From Pleionea sp. CnH1-48 (GTDB lineage: Bacteria > Pseudomonadota > Gammaproteobacteria > Enterobacterales > Kangiellaceae): 64,000 bases of DNA. The notes beneath the pieces are model-generated. The model was not told the origin of the DNA and made no database searches. It saw only the letters and a list, made by a program, of their open reading frames with translations. Where the stretch lies: contig NZ_JAMXSB010000013.1 in assembly GCF_024124665.1 (NCBI RefSeq), positions 1-64,000 on the forward strand. The letters run 5' to 3'. The position numbers were made by a program, and so were the translations under genes. Position 1 is the first letter of the stretch. Every line of letters begins with the position of its first letter. Shown in pieces: positions 56,300 through 64,000 of the stretch.

Positions 56300-59200
56300 C
56301 TAGAATCCAATGTAAGGAGGTGGAGGATTAAGCATATCGTAAGGACTCGGTGTCTTGCCTCCAGTTTTGGAGGCAAGCGAACCATCAACATCACTAATTT
56401 CCTGTAATGCTTTACGAAGTGTTTTAACAATGGCTCTTTTTTGTCGAAGCGTTGCTTTACCAGCCCACCAATAAGCAGCTCTATAAGCTGCATAACCAGC
56501 ACCACCACCAATCGGAGTTACCGTTAGAGCAATCTGAATGTTCCGATCGCCTTTGCGAGCATTCTCCATACGTAATGTATCAGAGGCAGTAGAATAGAAA
56601 AGCTTTCCGGTATTTACTCCACGTAGGAAATCATCATTACAGAACTTAGTACACATAATGCTTTCTTCTGAATGGTTAACTCCGAGCTCTTCGATCGTGA
56701 CGCTACTTCTTTGGCTAGAGTAAGAAACCGATTGCTTAGAAAGCGATGCGCCATCCATTCCATCATCAGGAATACCATCACCATCAATATCAGCTCTAAG
56801 TTGAGGTGCAGTAATATCTTCTCGTTCGGAGCTTTGGCCTTTACCTGTTTTGCCCTTTCCGCCAAGTATTTTCCCAGCCATCCATTTGAATGCATAGCCT
56901 TTTGCTCCATTTGAGAACTTGCCCCCCGTCGCTTCGGAGATAGTTCCCTGAATTACAGCACCCGCTACAAAACGCAAGAACCCATTGCTAGTGAGACTAT
57001 TGACATAACTTCCTGCAGCACCAGAAACATAAGGTGTGAAGATACTAATGAAATAGCCTTTAACCGCACTATCCAGTGAGCCATTCTTCATGGCCACGTA
57101 AGCATTCCGCATCATCTTTGCTGCTTGATAATAGGCATAGAATGCTTCTCCAGATCCTCCAGCATAGACATTCAAAATCACTCGAACAATCTGAGCGATG
57201 ATCTCAATCACCGCACCACGATACTTACGCCATTTGCTATAACCACTGGGGTCTGTATACACCAACGGGTTATTACTGACATAACTATAACGATTGTAGC
57301 CTTGAGTATTCTTAACACCATCAATCACAGGGTCGGCACTGACAAATCGCGCCAGCATAGGATCATACACTCGACCATTCATGTGAATAAGGCCAACCTC
57401 ATCCAGCATTTCGTGTCCTGTATATCCTCTTTGTGTTGAGAGCTTGGCAAAGATACTGATTCCAATAGAAGGCAACTGAGACTCTAGCAACTGCTCGCCA
57501 GAAAAAGGATTTCTCCGTTTTCCCCAGCTATCAAAGCTAAAGATCATCTTGTTACCTTGCTCATCCACCAGAATGTCGCCACTGCCATTAGTGATGACAT
57601 CCGTTGATCCGAGAGCTTCCTTGTGGATGTAATGAGTATCATTTTCTTTGATGATACTTCCTGACGTACTCAGCTCTATCTTGATCGTTGCAACACCCGC
57701 AATAGTACGACGGTAAAACGCATCCGTAATGTTGCCAAGATGGTTTCTCTCGACTACTTCTTCAACATTATTAAGATAGCGAGTCGTAACGGTATTACTT
57801 CCATCAGAGTCTATACGCACAATTCGATTGCGATCTGGTCCATACTCAAATGTCGTTGTATGACCACCTTTAACAATTTTTACTGGCTTGTCAAAAGTAG
57901 AGTACTCTAACTGACGTCCACTCGAATCATTAATCAAGTTACCATTTGCATCGTAGTCATAACTAACGTTATTCGCACCTGAGGTTTCGCACACAGCATG
58001 AGGACCAAATCCTGAAGCACATTCGGAACCATAACGATAACTACCCACATCCGATTTGAAAGTGATGTTGCCACTATCGCTAAATTGAGTCTCTTGAGAT
58101 TTGATCAAGCTGCCAGAACGATACAGATTTGCATAACGCAGGCGATTGAGGTCATCGTATTCAAAGTTTTCTTCCAGTGCCTTGGTGATACTGGAATCTC
58201 CACTTAGCTCTTTACGACTTAACAGGTTTCCATTGTCATCCCAATCATACTCAATATCTTGTAATAACTGACTACTGCCCATGGGATTAGAAGTCTCTAT
58301 ACCAGTTAATCTTCCCGTCGCCTCATCATAAAGACGAGCCGTAGTAACTCCATTACCATATTGAACAGACTGGACCTGGCCACGAGACGTCATACTTTTG
58401 ATAGTGATATAACGTTGCTTTGACTTACCATCAACAAAACGCGTATCAATGATGGACGTTAATTGCCCTTGAGTATTGTACTCATGCTGAATACCAAAAG
58501 AGCGACTGCCTTGACTCGCAGCATCAAAGGAACGGAACTTTCTTCCATATTGATCGTAACTGACTTCTTCTATATAAAACTCAGTTTCACTGGAAGGATG
58601 ATAATCAGAATGAGTGTCGATAACCCTTCCATAGCTGTCATAACCCATACGACGAAGATAGTCCGCTTGAGAAGAAACCAAGCTGCAATCATCAGATAAC
58701 AACTCTCCTTGACGTTGAGCAACAGCATATAAGCGTCCAGGAGATTGGCTAACACAATCAAGAGCTTTATCGTAGTACCAACGAGTATGGGTCACCAGGT
58801 TGTGATGAGTATCCAGATCAAGACGGCTTACCATACGCCCCAAAACATCGTACGACATTTCAGTTCGCTGTCCTTTTGCATCCGTTTGAGTTTTTAGTTC
58901 ATTAAAACCAGTATAACTATAACTCCAACGTCCTTTGTCAGGATCATCCAGCTCAATTTTGTTTCCTCGCGCGTCGTAACTTAATTTCGTCACGCTAGAA
59001 GAACTGCCACTGGTATCCTTCTTCTCAACAGACTTTAACAGGCCGAAAGGATGGTAAGAGTAAACCAGCTGTCCACCAAGAGCATCTGTCACTGTGTCGT
59101 TCTCACCAAACACATTGACCTTGGTCGTCGTGCTTTCAGTACATCGAGTCACAGTGGCAGCTAAACCTGCATACTGGTAACTAAGGTTACATTCACCTGA

Positions 59201-62200
59201 TGGCGTTGTTGCCGTCAAAGTTCGACCTAGTACGTCATAGGTATAATGTGTCCAGTAAGCTAAACCACCTGCTCGATAAGGAGAAGACTGTTTAGCAACA
59301 CGGCTTAACGCATCGTAGTAGGTATCAGCGTAAACTTGATAATTACCCCACTCATCAAAACTGGTCGATTCTTTTCGAATGGAACGGCCTAGCGAATCAA
59401 AATACTCAATAGACTCAGCTTCATCATTTCCGTACTGATGAATACGGAACACAGCTTGAGGCATATCGGCAGGACAACCACCATCATCACACCAACGTTT
59501 TAATAAACGAGAGCTTGAACCTAATTCAGAATGACTTAGATAAAGGTGGCCAAAGGCAGAGTATTGACTGCTGGACTTAACGTTGTTGATATCAAATGAT
59601 GACTGCGGATTTCCGTAAGCATTATGATTATCAAAACGCTCTGTCACTTGCAGTTTTGCGTTGGTCTTAGAAATCAAATAACGGCCATTACTATCGAATA
59701 CCTGACTATCTATCCTGGCAGTTTCATTAGGAGCGGTTGTCGTCGCTGAAATACGATTGCCAAAGCTATCGTAGACGTAGTTCTTATGTAACTCTAGCTC
59801 TGTACCTCGATGAATCCACTCATCGGTCAGCAACCCAGTCGTTAAGTCATAGTTGAACTCTGATTCTCGCGATTGAGTAACGAGCCCCCGAGTATCTTCT
59901 ACTTTTGATTTTGTTAAACGTCCTAGGTGCCACTGCTGACTGTTAACACGATTAGTGTATTCATTCGTAGTGAGTGTTTTGCCTTTAAGTTGCCCGGTCA
60001 AATCACTCCCAGAATAAGTAGCCACCTCCAGGCGACTTACATTGCCATAATCAATATCATCGGCTGTATCGTAACTCATACTCGTTACTTGAGTGTGAGT
60101 CAGCAGACCATTGAGATCATAATGACTGTTGCGGTTAACAGAAGCATAGGGATAAACGGTACCCAAACGTGTCGAAGCAATAGAGAATTCCGTTGATGAT
60201 TGAGCGATAACTAAATCCAATGCATTCTTTTGCACAACGGACTTCGCCATTCCTATTTTAGGAAACTCTTGCTCATAGGTTGTTGTAGTCCTAATGCCTG
60301 TTTGTGCATCAATGCTGGTCACTTTTTCAAAACCGAGCATACCACGCCCGCCAGCTTGAGCTCGTAACCCTTCATAATGGAATCGAGTTTCCACCATATT
60401 GTCTGGGTTAAACTCTATCGGTGCAGACTGTTCAACTTTAGATACCACAAACATAGGAACAAACAGATCAAAGACGGGGGAGCCATTGCCGTAATTTAAT
60501 GTGTTTGCGTCGAAGGAACGTTGATAAACATTAGCAGAGGAATCTGTCAGCAGCTGGTAATCAATATGAGTTTTGGCACCATAACCATCCGTCACACCAA
60601 CAATCACATCTCTTGGCGTATTGCCTCCATTCGAGAAGTAGTAGTGAACAAAGTCAGAACCACTGTCGAGGTTAGCTTTGACTTCGATGTGATCAGTGAA
60701 TCCATCACCAGTGAAGTCAACAAAGTAATGATGACGATTATCATTGAATGAAGAAATACCGGTACTGCCCGTATCAATCAGCTGTTCATTCTCCCACTTG
60801 CCGATATGATAAATTTCTCCTGCACCGGGATAAGCCAAATCGGCGATACCATCATTGTCCCAGTCAACAATATCAACCTGACCTTTCCAGACACCTTCTA
60901 ATGCAGGAATTGTCTGTTCGTCGGTAAAGCCTTTACCCGTATTGAACTTAATGCGCCAATGCTTATTGTCGATGTACGAACGGTTAAAATAAGCCAGATC
61001 CGTTAATCCATCGCCATTAAAGTCAGCCGATAACGCTCGCCAGTCAGGAACAAAGGCCACACCTCCTACAAAGTGTTCAATCTCTTTGTAACTTCCATCA
61101 GCCTGCGATAACACCAGATTACGAGAAACAAATGGACCACCACCAAACTGTTCACAACGACGAGGACCATCCGGACAAAACGCAGGCTTGGTTTCGGCAG
61201 TCACCGCAAGCAGCATGTCGGCTTTTCCATCGTTGTTATAGTCAGCAAGGCTAGTGTAGTCTAAATTAAATGAGACCATTGCCTTACTACGTTCGATGCC
61301 ACCCGTATGAGTAATGACAACAGGTAAGGTTTCCCAGCTAGGAGAAATATCCAACCCGCCTTGGGCACTAGGAGTTAAATATCGAACCTGAATCAAGTCA
61401 TCTCTATCGTCATGATTAACCACTCGAACCAGATCAGGAATACCATCGGCGTTAAAGTCTCTAAAGGCGGTGTTTTCACTTTCGTACAGAATATTTGTTG
61501 GCGTGGATGCCTGAAAAGAAGTGCCATTGGAATAGCTTACTTGCCAGTAAGCATTGTCACCGGACTCTGGCGCATGGAGAATATCCATCTTGCCATCATA
61601 GTTAAAGTCGATGAGATACCAATCGCTTAAACCATCATTACGGGCACGAAGCTCGCTGCTCTGGGTAACCAGACGAGTGCCATCAGAAAGCGAAATTCTC
61701 CAGTAATATTTATTACCACCAGAACCATTGTGATAATAAATCCAGACGAGGTCTTGCTTGCCATCACCATTGATATCACCCCAGCGAGCATCAATGAATC
61801 GACTGGATAAATGACCGCGCTGCATTTGCGTCGCAGAATTAATACCAATATCCGGTGTTGACCAATCAAACTCCAACTTTTTTAAACAAAGTTCACTGAC
61901 GCATTCCTGAATCGATTTCAGCAAACTATCGCCTGTAGTACTTGTTTTGTAGTCCAGGTTATATCGACGTAATTCAACGCCAGCAGAAAATGACAATACG
62001 GTTGCTAAACGCTTACTTAAAGTTTCTTTGCGACCAAAGTGATAAGCAACTCTCTTATCGGGCCGGTCACTCGTATACTTAAACTGAATAAAGTTGGTTG
62101 CATCCGTAGCACCGTTTGTCGCATAACGGATATGGCTAATAATCAGTTCGTTGGTGTCGTTGTAATGGTTATAGTAGTACTCAATTGTGTTCCCAACGGA

Positions 62201-64000
62201 GTCACTAAACGTCGACTGTAACCAGGATGTTTTTCCACTGTTAGCCGTCGCCACGTCCGCCAGGTCATAAGAACCTTCGGTATAAGAATCAGTACTATTT
62301 CCGTAATAACTTATGGAACCATCTTTACGTTCTACAACAAAATGATCAGGACCATTACCAGACTGTCCCACAGAACGAATGCGCGTAAAACTATCTACCT
62401 CAGTGCGATAATAAGTACCATCTGCACCATATTCTCCTTGATAAGCAATGAGCTTCATTCCATCAAGACAAAAACGATCATCTTCATTGAGCTTCAGAGC
62501 TTTATCAACACCTTCCTGTTCTTTGGTTTGGCGACAGCGTTGGATCGAAGACAATCCACTTACTTGCCATCCTTTACCCAGAAGTCCGTTACCACCCAGG
62601 CTGCTGTAGTTCAAACTGATTTCTGGAGCGACGTTGCCCGATGATGGACCCGTTAAAATAGGTAAGTGGTAATCAGAACTGCCCGACTCACTGACTCGGA
62701 ACTCACCTTTAGTGATACCCACTCGATCGGACTCATCAATATCATGTTGTGCAACCGTTGGTGCTGCAGCAGGTTCGGTCCCCACAGCAACGATGGTAGA
62801 TTCGAGATAGCCACTACAGAAAGTTGTGCTGTTATGTAACATGCACGCTCTAACTCGATAGCCATAAGCACCATCGGCTAATGCACTTAAGCTGTATGCA
62901 GAATCAGCTCCCGAATAAACAGTAACCCATTCTCCATTGTCTGCTTGCATTTGCACTTCATAATACTGTGCATGATCACTGACGGTTCCCCACGCGATGG
63001 AGTAATAACCATCTGCATCCGTATAAGGAACATCAATGGTCGCAGGCTGCTCTAATATATAAGTCAAGGTTCCTGCATTAGAATCGCTATAGGCACCACA
63101 ATTGGTAAAGCTTCCAACCGTATTACAAGCCTTTACTCGAAAATCGTAAACACCCGGCTGCAAATCCGACAACTTATGCTGAGTGTTATTTCCGCTATAA
63201 ACCGATTGCCATGCCTGGTTGTCTTTTTTGATTTCTAGAACATAGGAAGAAACGTTAACACCAACGGGCTTCACCCAGGCTAAATCAATATCTTTTCCAT
63301 TGCTGAGTAACACACTGCTCACAGCTTGAGGCTTATCAGGTTGACGGGCGACAGGAACAACCGTCGATACGGCAAAGTCACCACAACCTTTTTCGTTGTT
63401 AGCCGTATTACATCCTTGCACTCGGAACTCGTAGAGACCATCAACAAGGTTTTCAAAGTGTTGAGTCAAGTTCGTTGTTGCAGGCAGAAGCAACCAGTTA
63501 TCAGAGTTTTTACGTTGATAAACTTTATAGTCTTCGGCACTACTGGATGCTGTCCAGCTGATATCAAAAGTCCCTGTTTCGCTGGAATTAGGAACTGTCA
63601 TAGCGCTAGGAGGCGCAGGATAATCGATCACAGTATGAACAAAAGGCAAGCCTGTTCCATGACAGGTCACTGTTTGCTGCCAATCATCCGGATCTTCCCA
63701 GTTACGAGAACACAACTCCAGACGAAATGTGTGTTGGCCGACTCCTCGATTTAAAGTAACACTACGCTCTTCGTATTGTTGAGAGGACTGTCCAAATTCA
63801 TGGAGAATATAGTGAGCAGCTCCGAACTCGAGAAAGTTTAATGTGAAAGAGCCGCGAGACTCGGTTGGCCCACTAAGATTGGTTACCCGTTGCAAAGTAA
63901 TCGTATGAACTGGTGAATAATCAGCACAAAATGTATTACAGGCTCGAACACGATATTGATGACTACCTAATTCTCGTCCATATAAGGTTAGCGACGTTTT
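56300..64000 (-). CDS. Giant SpvB/FG-GAP/Rhs-repeat secreted protein, 5' end outside the window
   Basis: The frame reads open from the right edge, so about 2566 C-terminal residues are visible. Order: at least three fibronectin III-like modules with a disulfide pattern (YEFRVQGCNTANNEKGCG, YDFRVKACNTVGSFTNCG, YGYRVRACMLHNSTTFC). An SpvB-type segment then starts near 62740 (VGITKGEFRVSESGSSDYHL, LNYSSLGGNGLLGKGW). Many FG-GAP repeats follow (about 60.7-61.8 kb), then YD/Rhs repeats, then the Rhs core end GRVYDPMLARFVSADPVIDG and NNPLVYTDPSGY near 57.24-57.39 kb. The last about 310 residues are a variable tip with an alanine/glycine-rich hydrophobic region, a calcium-like DIDGDGIPDDG loop and a final PPPPY. 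The class comprises toxin-delivery shells of the Tc/Rhs family. No immunity-like gene follows it. Confidence 0.9.
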   Translation of the reverse strand, partial: KTSLTLYGRELGSHQYRVRACNTFCADYSPVHTITLQRVTNLSGPTESRGSFTLNFLEFGAAHYILHEFGQSSQQYEERSVTLNRGVGQHTFRLELCSRNWEDPDDWQQTVTCHGTGLPFVHTVIDYPAPPSAMTVPNSSETGTFDISWTASSSAEDYKVYQRKNSDNWLLLPATTNLTQHFENLVDGLYEFRVQGCNTANNEKGCGDFAVSTVVPVARQPDKPQAVSSVLLSNGKDIDLAWVKPVGVNVSSYVLEIKKDNQAWQSVYSGNNTQHKLSDLQPGVYDFRVKACNTVGSFTNCGAYSDSNAGTLTYILEQPATIDVPYTDADGYYSIAWGTVSDHAQYYEVQMQADNGEWVTVYSGADSAYSLSALADGAYGYRVRACMLHNSTTFCSGYLESTIVAVGTEPAAAPTVAQHDIDESDRVGITKGEFRVSESGSSDYHLPILTGPSSGNVAPEISLNYSSLGGNGLLGKGWQVSGLSSIQRCRQTKEQEGVDKALKLNEDDRFCLDGMKLIAYQGEYGADGTYYRTEVDSFTRIRSVGQSGNGPDHFVVERKDGSISYYGNSTDSYTEGSYDLADVATANSGKTSWLQSTFSDSVGNTIEYYYNHYNDTNELIISHIRYATNGATDATNFIQFKYTSDRPDKRVAYHFGRKETLSKRLATVLSFSAGVELRRYNLDYKTSTTGDSLLKSIQECVSELCLKKLEFDWSTPDIGINSATQMQRGHLSSRFIDARWGDINGDGKQDLVWIYYHNGSGGNKYYWRISLSDGTRLVTQSSELRARNDGLSDWYLIDFNYDGKMDILHAPESGDNAYWQVSYSNGTSFQASTPTNILYESENTAFRDFNADGIPDLVRVVNHDDRDDLIQVRYLTPSAQGGLDISPSWETLPVVITHTGGIERSKAMVSFNLDYTSLADYNNDGKADMLLAVTAETKPAFCPDGPRRCEQFGGGPFVSRNLVLSQADGSYKEIEHFVGGVAFVPDWRALSADFNGDGLTDLAYFNRSYIDNKHWRIKFNTGKGFTDEQTIPALEGVWKGQVDIVDWDNDGIADLAYPGAGEIYHIGKWENEQLIDTGSTGISSFNDNRHHYFVDFTGDGFTDHIEVKANLDSGSDFVHYYFSNGGNTPRDVIVGVTDGYGAKTHIDYQLLTDSSANVYQRSFDANTLNYGNGSPVFDLFVPMFVVSKVEQSAPIEFNPDNMVETRFHYEGLRAQAGGRGMLGFEKVTSIDAQTGIRTTTTYEQEFPKIGMAKSVVQKNALDLVIAQSSTEFSIASTRLGTVYPYASVNRNSHYDLNGLLTHTQVTSMSYDTADDIDYGNVSRLEVATYSGSDLTGQLKGKTLTTNEYTNRVNSQQWHLGRLTKSKVEDTRGLVTQSRESEFNYDLTTGLLTDEWIHRGTELELHKNYVYDSFGNRISATTTAPNETARIDSQVFDSNGRYLISKTNAKLQVTERFDNHNAYGNPQSSFDINNVKSSSQYSAFGHLYLSHSELGSSSRLLKRWCDDGGCPADMPQAVFRIHQYGNDEAESIEYFDSLGRSIRKESTSFDEWGNYQVYADTYYDALSRVAKQSSPYRAGGLAYWTHYTYDVLGRTLTATTPSGECNLSYQYAGLAATVTRCTESTTTKVNVFGENDTVTDALGGQLVYSYHPFGLLKSVEKKDTSGSSSSVTKLSYDARGNKIELDDPDKGRWSYSYTGFNELKTQTDAKGQRTEMSYDVLGRMVSRLDLDTHHNLVTHTRWYYDKALDCVSQSPGRLYAVAQRQGELLSDDCSLVSSQADYLRRMGYDSYGRVIDTHSDYHPSSETEFYIEEVSYDQYGRKFRSFDAASQGSRSFGIQHEYNTQGQLTSIIDTRFVDGKSKQRYITIKSMTSRGQVQSVQYGNGVTTARLYDEATGRLTGIETSNPMGSSQLLQDIEYDWDDNGNLLSRKELSGDSSITKALEENFEYDDLNRLRYANLYRSGSLIKSQETQFSDSGNITFKSDVGSYRYGSECASGFGPHAVCETSGANNVSYDYDANGNLINDSSGRQLEYSTFDKPVKIVKGGHTTTFEYGPDRNRIVRIDSDGSNTVTTRYLNNVEEVVERNHLGNITDAFYRRTIAGVATIKIELSTSGSIIKENDTHYIHKEALGSTDVITNGSGDILVDEQGNKMIFSFDSWGKRRNPFSGEQLLESQLPSIGISIFAKLSTQRGYTGHEMLDEVGLIHMNGRVYDPMLARFVSADPVIDGVKNTQGYNRYSYVSNNPLVYTDPSGYSKWRKYRGAVIEIIAQIVRVILNVYAGGSGEAFYAYYQAAKMMRNAYVAMKNGSLDSAVKGYFISIFTPYVSGAAGSYVNSLTSNGFLRFVAGAVIQGTISEATGGKFSNGAKGYAFKWMAGKILGGKGKTGKGQSSEREDITAPQLRADIDGDGIPDDGMDGASLSKQSVSYSSQRSSVTIEELGVNHSEESIMCTKFCNDDFLRGVNTGKLFYSTASDTLRMENARKGDRNIQIALTVTPIGGGAGYAAYRAAYWWAGKATLRQKRAIVKTLRKALQEISDVDGSLASKTGGKTPSPYDMLNPPPPYIGF

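Noticed and set aside
56300-57235. Known toxin domain at the Rhs C-terminus
   Set aside because: The last 310 residues have a general pretoxin-like glycine/alanine region but no nuclease, deaminase or ADP-ribosyltransferase motif I can identify.

Overview
This window looks like a chromosomal segment of a moderately AT-rich marine-type gammaproteobacterium. The evidence is conserved gammaproteobacterial gene order: trpS-scpA-scpB beside yciO and rnm, the eno-ftsB-ispD-ispF-truD-surE-pcm-yqaA-nlpD-rpoS block, and divergent purL/mltF. A Kangiella/Pleionea-like relative is a guess from protein style, not something I could test. I found no tRNA, rRNA, CRISPR array, insertion sequence or prophage.

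Layout. 1-4.6 kb (minus): chromosome condensation (scpB, scpA), trpS, and the yciO-rnm pair. scpB begins inside a GTATCT hexanucleotide tract at the window edge. 5.0-7.1 kb (plus): yciB, yciI, bolA and an unknown Sel1-like envelope protein. 7.2-10.1 kb (minus): a secreted beta-helix protein with FG-GAP repeats, and a 3-methyladenine glycosylase. 10.3-21.4 kb (minus): the long housekeeping block from pyrG and kdsA through eno to rpoS. 22.1-24.3 kb (plus): a prolyl oligopeptidase lipoprotein. 24.3-29.2 kb (minus): an unusual three-gene operon of a membrane pentapeptide-repeat protein, a TorT-like lipoprotein and a tryptophan-2-monooxygenase-like flavoenzyme. 29.4-31.8 kb: a PepSY membrane protein divergent from an ArsR/AHSA1/GST operon, with two copies of a dyad operator between them. 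31.8-38.3 kb: a zinc-finger/TPR membrane protein, putP with a GNAT gene, gshA and a questin-oxidase-like protein. 38.4-46.3 kb: a 1369-residue one-protein phosphorelay regulator, a secreted NHL-propeller/DUF3011 pair, and small unknown genes including a tandem paralogous pair. 46.4-54.6 kb: purL, mltF, a cobalamin adenosyltransferase, an unknown protein and a YedI-family protein. 54.7-64.0 kb (minus): cysS, preceded by an apparent attenuator, and a giant SpvB/FG-GAP/Rhs protein that runs off the right edge.

The most interesting signal is upstream of cysS. A 26-codon leader ORF carries four consecutive Cys codons and is followed by an 8-nt segment able to pair with the 5' arm of a strong intrinsic terminator. 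That terminator ends about 18 nt before the cysS start codon. The arrangement is what ribosome-stalling attenuation of cysteinyl-tRNA synthetase by charged tRNA-Cys would need. Secondary signals are the in-frame Asp-Thr microsatellite in scpB, the pentapeptide/TorT/flavoenzyme operon, and the twin ArsR operators. All family assignments are made by recognising sequence motifs and remembered relatives; no search was run.
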